Origin: Okapia johnstoni
Lineage: Eukaryota; Chordata; Mammalia; Artiodactyla; Giraffidae
Assembly (NCBI GenBank): GCA_024291935.2
Contig: CM044315.1
Coordinates: 78,908,385 to 78,972,384, forward strand
Reading direction: 5' to 3'
Length of the DNA: 64,000 nucleotides
The first letter of the stretch is position 1, and every line of letters begins with the position of its first letter. A program made the translations under genes and the position numbers. The notes under the pieces were generated by a model. That model did not search any database, was not told the origin of the DNA, and was given only the letters and a program-made list of their open reading frames with translations. Of the stretch, positions 44,020 to 58,936 are shown piece by piece.

Positions 44020-44620
44020 GTTCTTTTAAAAAAGATTGGCAAGGAACACTCATATAAATGAAAGGATACATTATATTTATGAAGACAGTTATAGCTGACC
44101 CCAAATTAATCTATAAATTTAATGTAATTTCAAGAATTCTTGAAGGAATTTTGGAAACAGAGTAGATTATAAGATTCATATAGAAGGTTAAAAAAGTACA
44201 CAGATAGCTAAGAAAAAATTGGAAAACAGAAACAAAGAAGGAAAATTCACCTTACCCATCATCTAAATATTTACAAATTCAATTACATATTACCAAATTT
44301 AATTGGTAATTAAACAGTATGCACTGGAAAAAGAAAGTTACCAGTGTGATAGTAGACACCTGTGATACCATTTAATTAAATGAAATATACACAAAACAAT
44401 GTTACATATGCACACACACATAATTTAAAAATGGACTCCAAACTCAAGTTGTACCTGCTCCCAGGGATGCTATATGGAGGCAGTTAAAGTGGACTTCTGC
44501 TATATTAAGTAATAATTATTAATTTTGAGTGGTGAGTATATGGGTATAGATTATGCTATTCTTTGTACTTTTCTATAAATTTTAATGTCCTCCAGAGAAA
44601 GAAAAACACCTAGTTAAATC
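44020..44620 (+). mobile_element. ancient L1/HAL1-like fragment
   Basis: 'aaattaatctataaatttaa' with tgtaatttcaag resembles L1 ORF2. 'tgagtggtgagtatatgggt' with atagattatgctattctttg resembles an old L1 or HAL1 3' end. Heavily decayed. Confidence 0.55.
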
Positions 44621-44765
44621 AAACTTGTAAGAAACAAACTTGACTCTTAATAAATGTTTAAGTACCATGTCTTCTTATGTCCCAACCTGTATTAACCATA
44701 TTTTCCAGCTGTTGAGTAAATCAGAGTAACATATTCATTGATTCAGAAAGCAAATTTTTTTTTGA
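44621..44765. other. unassigned sequence
   Basis: Nothing recognised. Confidence 0.25.
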
Positions 44766-45114
44766 GCAGCATGTTGGAGAAGACTCTTGAGAATCTCTTG
44801 GACTGCAAGGAAATCAAACCAGTCAATCCTAAAGGATATCAACCCTGAATATTCATTGGCAGGACTGATACTGAAGCTGAACCTCCAATACTTGGGCCAC
44901 TTGATGCAAAGAGCCAACTCATTGGAAAAGACCCTGATGCTGGGAAAGACTGAAGGCAAAAGGTGAAGGGGTCGGCAGAGGATGAGGATGGCTAGCATCT
45001 CTGACTCAATGGACATGAATTTGAGCAAACTCCAGGAGATAGTGAAGGACAGGGGAGCCTGGTGTGCTGCAGTCAATGGGGTCGCAGAGTCTTTTGTGAC
45101 TTAGTGACTGATCA
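44766..45114 (+). mobile_element. BovB LINE 3' end, older variant
   Basis: 'tgttggagaagactcttgag' to 'gactgatcaacaacaataat'. C-terminal BovB block in sense with substitutions and an (aac)n-like tail. Confidence 0.9.
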
Positions 45115-45322
45115 ACAACAATAATATATGTAGCATTGCAGTGAGTGTTAGAGATAGGCTTTTAGATAGAAATATCTTCTGCTCTTACATTAGCTCATAA
45201 TCTAGTTAGGGAGAAAGCCATTAAAGGAATACTCACCCTCAAAATAAACTCTGATAAGTTCTAGGAAGGAAAAGAATGGGTGCCGTGAAAGTCTGTAATT
45301 GTGGTCAGATTTAAGGGGGTGG
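45115..45322. other. unassigned sequence
   Basis: 'agctcataatctagttaggg' is reminiscent of an ancient repeat, but no call is made. Confidence 0.25.
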
Positions 45323-45566
45323 AGGGATTATGCTGGGCTTCCCTGGTGGCTCAGCTGGTAAAGAATCTGCCTGCAATGCGGGAGACCTGGGTTTGATCCC
45401 TGGGTTGGGAAGATCCCCTGGAGGAGGGCATGGCAGCCCACTCCAGTATTCTTGCCTGAGAATTCCCATGGACAGAGGAGCCTGGGGGGCTACAGTCCAT
45501 GGGGTAAGAAAGAATCAGATACGACTGAGCAACTAAGCACAGCACAGCACAGCAAGGGATTATGCT
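45323..45566 (+). mobile_element. Bov-tA SINE with 12-bp TSD (first of pair)
   Basis: 'ggcttccctggtggctcagc' head and BovA body, tail (agcac)n. agggattatgct at 45323-45334 and 45555-45566 flank it exactly. Confidence 0.94.
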
Positions 45567-45785
45567 GGCTTCCATGGTAGCTCAACAGTAAAGAATCCCC
45601 CTGCTAATGCAGGAGACTTTGGTTCTATCAGTGGGTCAGGAAGATCCCCTGGAGAAGGAAATAGCAGTCCACTCCAGTATTCTTATCTGGGAAATCTCAT
45701 GGACAGAGGAGCCTGGCAGGCTACAGTCCGTGGGGTGGCAAAGAGTTGGACATAATTTAGCAACTAAACAACAAGGGTTTATGCT
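45567..45785 (+). mobile_element. Bov-tA SINE (second of pair) at the same target
   Basis: 'ggcttccatggtagctcaac' head and body to 'ttggacataatttagcaact'. Followed by agggtttatgct (45774-45785), a third copy of the same target with one difference. It looks more diverged, hence older, than its left neighbour. Confidence 0.92.
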
Positions 45786-45812
45786 ACTTCACAATAATTC
45801 ATGTAGATATTT

Positions 45813-45860
45813 GCAGATATAAATCCATTTGCAGATATAAATCCATTTACAGATATAAAC
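45813..45860. repeat. 18-bp tandem repeat, about 2.7 copies
   Basis: Unit gcagatataaatccattt occurs at 45813-45830 and 45831-45848, then a partial variant (acagatataaac). Confidence 0.9.
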
Positions 45861-45904
45861 ATGTTATCTACTACACCAAATAAACACTAGATTTGAATTA
45901 CTTC

Positions 45905-46142
45905 TAGTAAATTTTGGCTTCCCTGGTGGCTCAGAAGTTAAAGCGTCTGTCTGCAATGCAAGAGACCCAGGTTCGATCCCTGGGTCGGGAAGATCCACTG
46001 GAGAAGGAAAATGGCAACCCACTCCAGTATTCTTGCCTGGAGAATCTCATGGAGGGAGGAGCCTGGTAGGCTACAGCCCATGGGGTTGCAAAGAGTCGGA
46101 TACAACTGAGCGACTTCACTTTCACTTTCTGTAGTAAATTTT
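45905..46142 (+). mobile_element. Bov-tA SINE with 11-bp TSD
   Basis: 'ggcttccctggtggctcaga' head, 'caggttcgatccctgggtcg', body to 'ggatacaactgagcgacttc'. tagtaaatttt at 45905-45915 and 46132-46142 flank it. Confidence 0.94.
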
Positions 46143-46253
46143 ATGTGTAGGTTATCATTTATCATTACTACCTCCCTTTTACAAATATCATGATTAGCAT
46201 CATACAAGTAGCAAGTGTGATTTACACTGAAATCTGACTCTATAGCTATGCTT

Positions 46254-46473
46254 TTTAAATTCTGAAGTGAAGTGAAGTGAAAGTCGCTCAGTCGTGTCTG
46301 ACTCTGCAACCCCATGGACTATACAGTCCATGGAATTCTCTAGGCCAGAAGGAGTGGGTAGCCTTCCCCTTCTCCAGCGGATTTTCCCAACCCAGGGATC
46401 AAACCCAGGTGTCTTGCATTGCAGGCAGGTTCTTTACCAGCTGAGCCACAAGGGAAGCCCCTTTAAATTCTGA
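46254..46473 (-). mobile_element. Bov-tA SINE, antisense, 12-bp TSD
   Basis: Starts with a (gaagt)n tail complement, then 'cagtcgtgtctgactctgca', and ends 'gctgagccacaagggaagcc'. tttaaattctga at 46254-46265 and 46462-46473 flank it. Confidence 0.94.
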
Positions 46474-46809
46474 GATTTTAGCAAAATCAAACTACTTTGG
46501 CCCCTGTCCATCTCCAGTCATTTACTCTTTTCTAATCCTTATTTTATACTACACTCTAGAACTCGTTCATTTTGGAGGGAGAACACAATTGAAGGAACTC
46601 TCAATACAGTTTTTGGAGCATTTTAACATTTTAGAGATTAATTTGTCTACAAATCTGAAACAAGTTTTCTTGACTGACCAACATACCGTAGCTTACAACT
46701 CAGTATTGTTTATGGAGGAGTTAGTGGTAAAGTTGCTGTGTCAGAGTACAAATTATCAAGAAGAAAACAGACATGATCTTTGCTTTCATGGAGTGCACAG
46801 GCAGTTGGA
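46474..46809. other. unassigned sequence upstream of ZSWIM5
   Basis: AT-rich with no recognised repeat or gene. About 1.4-1.7 kb before the start codon. Confidence 0.3.
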
Positions 46810-47266
46810 CATTACAGTTCAGTTCAGTGGCTCAGCCATGTCCGACTCTTTGCAACCCCATGGACTACAGCACGACCGGCTTCCCTGTCCATCACCAGCT
46901 CCCTCAGCTTACTCAAACTCAGGTCTATCCAGTGGGTGATGCCATCCAACCATCTCATCCTCTGTCGTCCCCCTTCCCTCCTGCCTGTTCAGGGCCTTTT
47001 CAAATGAGTCAGATCTTCTCACCAGGTAGCCAAAGTATTGGAGTTTCAGCTTTAGCATCAGTCCTTCCAGTGAATATTCAGGACTGATTTCCTTTAGGAT
47101 GGACTGACTGGATCTCCTTGCAGTCCAAGGGACTCTCAAGAGTCTCCTCCAACACCACAGTTCAAAAGCATCAATTCTTCGGCGTTCAAATTTCTTTATA
47201 GTCCAACTCTCACACCCATACGTGACTACTAGAAAAACCATAGCTTTGACTAGACGGACCATTACA
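46810..47266 (-). mobile_element. BovB LINE 3' portion next to the ZSWIM5 promoter
   Basis: Starts with cagttcagttcagtggctca and runs back to 'tttgactagacggacc'. cattaca at 46810-46816 and 47260-47266 flank it. The minus-strand frame 46909-47262 is open BovB coding sequence ([15 protein letters not shown]). It ends less than 200 bp from the CpG-rich zone. Confidence 0.92.
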
Positions 47267-47449
47267 CAAATATATAAAAATATGTGTTACTTGTTATAAT
47301 TAATATTAAAGTGCATAAGACTGAGCCAAGTGAGGAAAATATAAAGCCCTAATTGAGACTGGACTCGGGTGATCAGAGAATTGTACCAAAAACCACACGA
47401 AAGTGTTTTGTTTCCTAGGATACAAGTTTCTAAAACCCTTAAAAACCCA
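47267..47449. other. AT-rich to GC-rich transition upstream of ZSWIM5
   Basis: Repeat-free, with CpGs appearing towards the right. It could hold proximal regulatory DNA; no specific site is identified. Confidence 0.3.
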
Positions 47450-47737
47450 CGGAGACTGTAGCTGCGTGGCGGTGAGATCTTGGCGCCCCATTGTCCACTC
47501 AGGGGCTGGCGCGACTTTGCCTGGCCCTGGAGGGGACCGCTGACTTTATTCTACATTGCTGTGTTGTAAGGGGAGTTTTCATCAATGGAACTTTCCGATT
47601 TCCCCCCCCCCCCCTAGCGTCTTCCTAGCGTCTTTCTGCCAGATCATTCGCTCCTCTGTGACCGTCGCCCGTCTGGTCCATCTAGCAGAGGACCCTTGAT
47701 TTTGAGTTCTCTCTCTTTCTCCGCCCCGCAAGCCTAG

Positions 47738-50854
<3,117 letters not shown>

Positions 50855-50975
50855 CGTTAATTTTTTGGCTGCATCATGCATCATCTTCACCCACCAGGGA
50901 TCAGACATGTGTGCCCTGTGTTGGGAGCACAGAGTTTTAACCACTGGACCACCAGGGAAGTCCCAAACTATCGTT
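50855..50975 (-). mobile_element. CHR-2-type SINE, antisense
   Basis: 'tttttggctgcatcatgcat', 'tgtgccctgtgttgggagca' and 'accactggaccaccagggaa'. Confidence 0.82.
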
Positions 50976-51145
50976 TAGTATGTAAAATTAGAGAACCATT
51001 CCTCATCTCTTAAACCTAAAATGTGAGTATGTGACGATCTAGATGATAAGTTTTATAAAAGTATTACCAAGAGATAAGCAAAAAAAATGATTTGTATATA
51101 GCAAGACAGTAATCATGTTCTTCACTTTATAATTTCACTTAAAAT
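50976..51145. other. unassigned intronic sequence
   Basis: Nothing recognised. Confidence 0.25.
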
Positions 51146-51500
51146 TCAATATAGGGGCTTCCCTGGTGGCTCAGTGGTAAAGAATCTGCCTGCCAGTGCA
51201 GGAGACATGGGTACAGTCCCTGATCCTGGAAGATCCCACATGTCTTGGAGCAACTAAGCACATGTACCATAACTACTGAGCCTGTGCTCTAGAGCCTGGG
51301 AGCCCCAACTACTGAGCCCATGTGTCCTAGAGCCTCTGCTGTGCAACAAGAGAAGCCATTGCAATGAGAAGTTCATGCTCCGCAGCTAGAGAGTAGCCGT
51401 TGCTCACTACAGCTGGAGAAGAGCCCAAGCAGCAACGAATATCCCGCACAGCCAAAAATAATAAATAAATAAAATTACTTTAAAAAAACCCTCAATATAA
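51146..51500 (+). mobile_element. CHR-2-type SINE, long form
   Basis: 'ggggcttccctggtggctca' head, three internal 'actactgagcc'-type units, 'gcaacaagagaagccattgc', (aaat)n tail. tcaatata occurs just before (about 51147) and after (about 51492). Confidence 0.9.
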
Positions 51501-53150
51501 TTACTCAGTGCTACTATTAAAAATTCTTATTTATTTCCTTACTATATCTAAGCCATAGTTAAAACCTCAGAATTGGAAAGTTTCTGAAGGCTGATGCTTT
51601 AGGAAGTAAGGGAAATTAGGGTATTTCTTTTAAACATTCTTTTAAAGAAAAGATTCATAAAGGGATTTAAATAAGGTAAACATGAAGTATTTTAAATATT
51701 TTATCACTTAAATAAGTAAATTTAAAAGTAAAGAAAATGCAACATAAAAGAAAAAAATTGAAAGAAAATAAATTAGACAACAAAGACTTTGTACAAAGAG
51801 TATATATAGTCAGTAACTTCTGATTACTTTCCACATGAAATCTGGTAATGAGAAGTCATGGACTGGTTAAAACACAAATGCTCTGTAGAAAACATCTGAT
51901 TCTGAATTAGAACTAAAAGTTTCCCAGCTTGATATAAAGAAATGGGAGGACTGTAGCTTGTTATGCTCAAAGGATACATTTCTTTTACAAGACAGTACTG
52001 AATCAGAAGTATTGCTCCTTTTAAAAGGGAAAAATTACAAATTAGTCTTTTCATGGACATCTGTAAGTTTGAAGCTCTGTGAATAGACTTTTCTGTTCTC
52101 TCAGTAGTATGAAGGTAATAGAGTTCAGATGTTTTAAGCATCTGCATTTTAACCTGTCTAAAGAGCATATGGAAATAGTGGTAGTATAAATCTTGGGAAA
52201 ATACTTACTCAGGAATCTGCAGATGGTATAAGAATGGTACAACTATAATTTACTAATAATTTTAAGATGTTGACCCATCATCATATTTTAAATTAATGTC
52301 TCTGTGTCTGGTAGAACTTAAAGGAGGATTGTGTCTTCTCAGGGAAATCTGACTTGATTGATGGAAAAGAAGCATTGATAGTTTTTCTCTTGTATGCATA
52401 AATATTATATTTATTTGAATATTTAGATTTTCAAATATTGGATAAAGTCTTACAAGGGCCTTCAGTGTTGGTATATCTTAGTTATACAAATGTTTATCCA
52501 GAAATTATCATAGATTCTGACAGTTGAGCCCCACAGTTTTAGCCTATACATTTTCTAATAAATGCATAATTTGTGTATGGATAATCTTCAAGACTACAGC
52601 CACAATGCTAAGTACTACTTTATGTGAAAGAAGTGTAATTACAAAGTCAATAATAATGAAAAGATCCGTTTCAGGAAGTTATTCATAGCTTAACATTAAG
52701 TAGTTAAGTTTATAATTATGAGCATGTACATATTATCAATAAACATCTGTGTAATTTTTCTGTAGTACCGCTTTTGTGAAGTGCAGCAGTAATAAGTATT
52801 GCTGGTATTGATTTCTATAGGTAATTTATTTTTAATCTATATTATTTAGAGGAACAAAAGATATCCTCACCTAAAAAGCTGTATAGCATTGTAAGTTAGA
52901 ATAGATATAAAATCATAATAAAATTTCTATGTGGGGAAAAATGACTTAATTTATATATGAGATATTCCATCAGGGAAAGCAGCTGCATACCTTTAAGGGA
53001 TAAGTGGTAACATTTTTTAGAGTAGAAACTTACCAGGTTTTAAAATCACATTGCTCTTTTTCTTTCTTAAACAATGAATTTTCTCCTTCCTCCTCCACCA
53101 CAGTACCTCACACACATGTCTCAATATTCAAGTGTTTGTTAATTTCTAAA
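51501..53150. other. unassigned AT-rich intronic sequence
   Basis: No repeat or exon recognised over 1.6 kb. Minus-strand frames near 51824-52242 have no family features. Confidence 0.35.
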
Positions 53151-54150
53151 ATAAACAAACAGCTCTTATAGTTTAATATGAAAAAAACAGTCTAATAAAA
53201 AAAATAGTCAGAAGACCTAAATAAACATTTCTCCAAAGAAGGCATGAAAATGGCCAACAGGCACATGAAAAGATGCTCAGTATTGCTAATTATTAGAGAA
53301 ATGCAGATCAAAAACTGTGATGAAATATCACCATACACCAGTCAGAAAGGCCATCATCAAAAAATCTACAAACAATAAATGCTTTAGAGACTGTGAAGAG
53401 AAATGGACCCTCTTACTCTGTTGGTGGAAATGTAAGTTGGTTCAGCCTCTGTGGAGAAGAGTATGGAGGTTCCTTAAAAAACTAAAAATAGATCTACCAT
53501 ATGATCCAGCAGTCTTACTCCTGGGCATGTATCTGGAGAAAACTCTAATTTGAAAAGATTTATGCACACCAATGTTCATAGCAGCACTATTTACAATTGC
53601 CAAGACATGGAAGCAACCTAAATGCCTAGTGAAAGATGACTAGATTAAGAAGATATGGTACATATATACAATGGAATATTACTCAGCCATAAAAAGTATG
53701 AAATAGAGGCAGGAAAAAAAAAAGTATGAAATAATATCATTTGCAGCAACATGGATGGACCTAGAGATTATCACACTAAATGAAGTTAGTCAAAGACAGA
53801 TATCATATAACTTATATGTGGAATCTGAAAAGTGATACAAATGAATTTATTTACAAAATGGAAATAGACTCACAGAGATAGAAAACAAACATGGTTACCA
53901 AAGGGGATAGTGGGAGTTGGAGGCGACATAAAGTAGAAATTTGGGGTTAACATGTACAGACTACTACATATAAAATAGGCAGACATGAGGATTTTCTGTA
54001 TAGCACAGGGGAACTATACTCAATATCTTGTAATAGCCTATAATGGAAAAGAATTTGAAAAAGAATATGTATGTGTGTGTATATAACTGAATCGCTTTGC
54101 TTTACACTTGAAACTAACTTAACATTGTAAATTACACTGCAATAAAAAAG
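53150..54150 (+). mobile_element. L1 LINE ORF2 C-terminus and 3'UTR, older
   Basis: 'gaaaatggccaacaggcaca', 'tgttggtggaaatgtaagtt', 'cacaccaatgttcatagcag', 'aatggaatattactcagcca' and 'tttacacttgaaactaactt' with aacattgtaaatta. 5'-truncated, stops present. Confidence 0.9.
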
Positions 54151-54807
54151 TCTGTTGAATAGTGAATGTTTAGAAGTTTAAAACAGACTTCTCAGTTAAG
54201 ATTGAGAGAGATGTGAATTTTTATAATGAGTGTGGTGCTAGAAGATAAAGGGAAAACTCCCTACTTGTGGGTATAATAAGCTGATAGCAGTAAGTGGTAT
54301 GAGTGTTGCAACAGTGTGTATCTTTTATGTTGACTGTCTGTTTTGTGTGAAGAATGGTGATTTATCAGTTTTTTTCCAAAACTTGAGATGAATTCTTATC
54401 GAAGGTGACTTTCTCAACGATAGAGCTTTAAAGATAATGAATAAACTAAAGATAGTAGACTTTTAAAGGTTATCTTTATTTTAGGAATTAAAAATGTATT
54501 ACTGAAGTGTGAATACAAAGTCTAAATTTTGAAATGAAAGGACTAGAAATTTACTTAAACCTGTGCGAAACAGTTTCATTGTACTTGTTTCACCAACAGC
54601 TGTTAAAAATCAAGACACTAGCAGTATCTTAGAGTTGATAGTTATATGAGTATACATATTTATCTATCTACCTATCTATATACATGTTAAAATGTATAGA
54701 ACTATTCTCCCAGAAGTCAAAATTACTGTTATTTTAGAAAATAATTTTTAAAATAAAGACATTAATATTAGTAAATTAACATACAAGAGAGATACTGAAA
54801 ATGCTGT
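54151..54807. other. unassigned intronic sequence with short TCTA-like repeat
   Basis: A small (tcta)n tract is at about 54660-54685. Otherwise nothing recognised. Confidence 0.3.
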
Positions 54808-55225
54808 ATTAGTTTCCTATGGCTACTGTAACAAACTTCCACAAATCGGGTGGCGTAAAACAACAGAAATTTACTGTCTCATAGTTCTGGAGGCTAGAAG
54901 TCTGAAATCAAGGTATCAGCAAGGTCATGCTCCCTCTGAAACCAGTAGGGAAATCCTTCCTGCCTCTTCCTAGCTTCTGGTGGTTTGCCAGGAGTCTTTG
55001 GCATTCCTTGACATACAACTGCATAACTCCAGTCTCTTCTTTGTCACGTGGCATTCTTCCTATGTGTCTGTATTTTCACATGACCATTTTAGAAGGACAG
55101 CAGTCATATTGGATTAGGGGCCTACCCTGCTCCAGTATGACCTCAGTTTAACTAATTACATGTGCAATGACCCTATTTCCAAATAAGGTCACATTCTGAA
55201 GTGCTGGAGGTTAGGACTTCAACAT
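54808..55225 (-). mobile_element. MLT1-type MaLR LTR, antisense, left part
   Basis: 'gtattagtttcctatggcta', 'catagttctggaggctagaa', 'ccaaataaggtcacattctg' and 'ggttaggacttcaacatat'. The end is displaced by a SINE to 55450-55490. Confidence 0.85.
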
Positions 55226-55456
55226 ATCAGTCTTGCTCAGTTGCTCAGTTGTGTCTGACTCTTTTGCAACCCTACGGACTGTAGCTCGCCAGGCTCCTCT
55301 GTCCGTGGAATTTTGCAGGCAAGAATGCTGGAGTGGATTGCCATTTCCCCCTCCAGAGGATCTTCCCAACCCAGGGATCGAACCTGCATCTCCTGCTTCT
55401 CCTACACTGCAAGCAAATTCTTTACCTTCTGAGCCATTGGGGAAGCCTGTCAATCT
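55226..55456 (-). mobile_element. Bov-tA SINE inside MLT1
   Basis: 'cagttgtgtctgactctttt', 'aagaatgctggagtggattg', 'acccagggatcgaacctgca' and 'gagccattggggaagcc'. atcagtctt before and gtcaatctt after suggest a decayed duplication. Confidence 0.9.
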
Positions 55457-55490
55457 TAGGAGAACACAATTCAACTCTTAACAGCTTCTC
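55457..55490 (-). mobile_element. MLT1 LTR, right end
   Basis: 'ggagaacacaattcaactct' plus taacag is the terminal MLT1 antisense motif. Confidence 0.7.
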
Positions 55491-57257
55491 ATGCTTGTTT
55501 CTTGTTGCATAACAGAGTTTCATGTGAATTTTAAACTTTTATGTGTTGAATATGGCTTAAATTAGATATCACCACATCTATTTTATTAGATAAGCATTAT
55601 TTCAGTTTAACTGATTCAGCTTGCTTGATTGATTATTTAATATTTTTAATACATGTGGAAATTTTTTGATAGATAAGTGGTCATTTAAAGGTTAAACCTG
55701 TCATCATTCTTTATAAAAAATGATGACTGTGCAATACAGCACTCAGGGCATACACGCATGGATGAACAGATTACTGTCAGATTTTTTTTCATGAATACCA
55801 TTTATAACTCATTTATAGAAATAGGTAACCCTCAGTTGGCCAGAGCCTTTTCAGCATCTCCTTCAGTCAGATCACCAGTGGCTTGAGTGTTCTGCCAGTT
55901 CTGCACAATACACTGTACATGAAAGTATGAGACCTCATTGATAGTTTAAGGGCATAGATATTGCAGTGCATGAGGTTTATCATGGAGAAACAGGAGGGCA
56001 AGCTGGAGATGCTGTTCAAGCTCATCCTGGTGGGAGACAAGAGCCTGAGCTGGAGGGCACCTTGTATGGACTTTCTCTGTTATATGCACAAGGACCAAGA
56101 GCAAGTGAGTAAACAGAACAGAGTCCTAGGTCAGCTTGCAGAACGTACCCTAGGAGAGCAGAGAAATAAGGACAGTTGGATATCTTGTAAGTCTTGTAAG
56201 CTGACCTCAGTCTCTTTGCTGGGAGGGAGAGGTTTAAGGAGGCACTTTCTTTCTGAGATTAAGAATTCTACCACTCTGTCATGTCCTACTGATGCCCCTA
56301 TCCCCTCACTGTACCTTCCTTTTCCTGCTAATTCTGTGGTAATGAATGTAGCTTCTGAGTTTACTTTGTATGATTTGATGTTGGGGCATTTGGAGGTACT
56401 AAGACCCTGGCAATTTTATGTGGCCTTTTGGAGTGTCCTCTAAGAAGAAAGGGACAGGCAGGAAGAAGTGGGGATCCCAGAATTTGTACAGGAGGAGGGG
56501 CTGCTAATTTAGCTTACTGTTAGCAACAACTTCCTATATTAGGGATAAAACATACATATGCACTAGAGCTGGGGTATAGACCATAGGTGGTGGAGAGAAA
56601 AATGGTCAGTCCTCTTTTGGATCTAGAAGTCAGCTGCAGTGTCACAGTTACTTAGGGTGGTCAGTTAGCTTTCTCTCTCTGCTTTCACTATCCTTTTTGT
56701 CTCCTGCAATAATTGGTGATCATCCAATGGATAGAGGCACATTGTCAGAGATGAATAAGCCTGGTAACTGACTTGCAAAATAAATTAAGACCTGGGAGAG
56801 GTGCCATCCTTCTTTCCAGCCAGAGAGACCCCAAGACCAAATAGTTCTGTAGGGAGCCTGATCATCAGCTTCTACTTCCTCACAGAGCCAGCCCATGTCC
56901 CACTCTGAGCTCCCACTGGAAACGCTGCTTCTCTAAGCTGGGAGTTCTTGAGGAGTTAGGCAGAAGTGGCTGGAGCTGACTCTCCTACTGGGACATCACT
57001 TGGGCTTTGGTATCAACAGAGTGGCTGACACTTATCTTCCAACTCAGACTGGCTAGGACAGGACAAGGGCTATGCTTGATCATGGCCAGGCTTGCCTGCT
57101 CCCAGCCTGGAATGCCCCTGCTCTGGACCTCTCATTTCTTTTTATTGGTTTATTTTTCAGTGCATCTTTAATTTGTACAGAAATAAAATAAATTAAGATG
57201 TAAACAAAAAAGGAAATAGGTAACCCGGAAAGCATATGAACCATGGAACCATGACTT
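55491..57257. other. 1.8 kb of unassigned intronic sequence
   Basis: No repeat identified. A 160-codon + strand frame at 55961-56443 lacks family similarity I can name; FKLILVGD near its start is too short to call a GTPase pseudogene. GC content is slightly raised in 56800-57120. Confidence 0.35.
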
Positions 57258-57372
57258 AACTTTTTCCAAAGTGTTAGTTGCTCAGTTGTGTCTGACTCTT
57301 TGCGACTCCATGGACTGTAGCCTGCCAAACTCCCCTGTCCATGGAATTCTCCAGACAAGAATAGTGGAGTGG
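57258..57372 (-). mobile_element. Bov-tA SINE, left part
   Basis: 'gttgtgtctgactctttgcg', 'ctccatggactgtagcctgc' and 'ctccagacaagaatagtgga'. Split by an L1 and completed at 58937-59038. Outer duplication aactttttccaaa (57258-57270) and aactttttcaaa (59039-59050). Confidence 0.93.
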
Positions 57373-58936
57373 TGAATAGTCAAAGCAAGCTTGAGAAAGA
57401 AGAATGGAACTGGAGGAATCAACCTGCCTGACTTCAAACTACACTACAAAGCTACAGTCATCAAGATAGTATGGTAGCAAAATAGAAAGCCCAGAGATAA
57501 ATCCACACACCTGTGGACACCTTATCTTTGACCAAGGAGGCAAGAATATACAATGGAGAAAAGACAATCTCTTTAACAAGTGGTGCTGGGAAAACTGGTC
57601 AACCACTTGTAAAAGAATGAAACTAAAACACTTTCTAACACCATACACAAAAATGAACTCAAAATGGGCTAAAGATCTAAATGTAAGACCAGAAACTATA
57701 CAACTCCTAGAGGAAAACATAGGCAACACACTCTCTGACATAAATCACAGCAGGATCCTCTATAACCCACCCCCCAGAGCATTGGAAATAAAAGCAAAAA
57801 TAAACAAATGGGACCTAGTTAAACTTAAAAGCTTTTGCACAGCAAAGGAAACTATAAGCAAGATGAAAAGACAGCCTTCAGAATGGGAGAAAATAATAGC
57901 AAATGAAGCAACTGACAAAGAATTAATCTCAAAAATATGCAAGCAGCTCATGCAGCTCAATACCAGAAAAATAAACGACCCAATCAAAAAATGGGCCAAA
58001 GAACTGAACAGACATTTCTCCAAAGAAGACATACAGATGGCTAACAAACACATGAAAAGATGCTCAACATCACTCATTATCAGAGAAATGCAAATCAAAA
58101 CCACATTGAGGTACCATCTCACGCTGGTCAGAATGGCTGCTATCAAAAAGTCTACAAACAATAAATGCTGGTGAGGGTGTGGAGAAAAGGGAGCCCTTTT
58201 ACACTGTTAGTGGGAATGCAAACTAGTACAGCCACTATGGAGAACAGTGTAGAGATTCCTTAAAAAACTGGACATAGAACTGCCATACGACCCAGCAATC
58301 CCATTGCTGGACATTCACACCAAGGAAACCAGAATTGAAAGAGACATGTGTACCCCAGTGTTCATCGCAGCACTGTTTGCAGTAGCCAGAACATGGAAGC
58401 AACCTAGATGTCCATCCACAGATGAATGGATAAGAAAGCCATGGTACATATACACAATGGAATATTACTCAGCTATTAAAAAGAACACATTTGAATCAGT
58501 TCTAATGAGGTGGATGAAACTGGAGCTTATTATACAGAGTGAAGTAAGTCAGAAAGAAAAACACCAATACGGTATATTAACACATATATATGGAATTTAG
58601 AAAGATGGTAACGATGACCCTATATGCGAGACAGCAAAAGAGACACAGATACAAAGAACAGACTTTTGGACTCTGTGGGAGAAGGCAAAGGTGGGATGAT
58701 TTGAGAGAATAGCATTGAAACATGTATATTACCATAGGTTCAATGCATGAGACAGGGCGCTCAGGGCTGGTGCACTGGGATGACCCTGAGAGATGGGATG
58801 GGGAGGGAAGTGGGAGGGGGGTTCAGAATGGGGGACATATGTACACCCATGGCTGATTCATGTCAATGTATGGCAAAAACCACTACAATATTGTGAAGTA
58901 ATTAGCCTCCAATTAAAAAAAAAAATACTGGAGTGG
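57360..58936 (+). mobile_element. L1 LINE inserted into Bov-tA, with TSD
   Basis: Ruminant L1 3' 1.55 kb (57373-58923): ORF2 C-terminal part then 3'UTR and A tail. aatagtggagtgg (57360-57372) and aatactggagtgg (58924-58936) flank it. In one frame, 57617-58600 reads mostly as ORF2 ([50 protein letters not shown]) with a few in-frame stops near 58170-58210. 5'-truncated and non-functional. Confidence 0.95.

Noticed and set aside
55961..56060. small GTPase pseudogene based on FKLILVGD
   Set aside because: The P-loop and all later GTPase motifs are absent; the eight-residue likeness is not enough.
57617..58174. 185-codon frame as an exon
   Set aside because: L1 ORF2 sequence, with TSDs around the L1.
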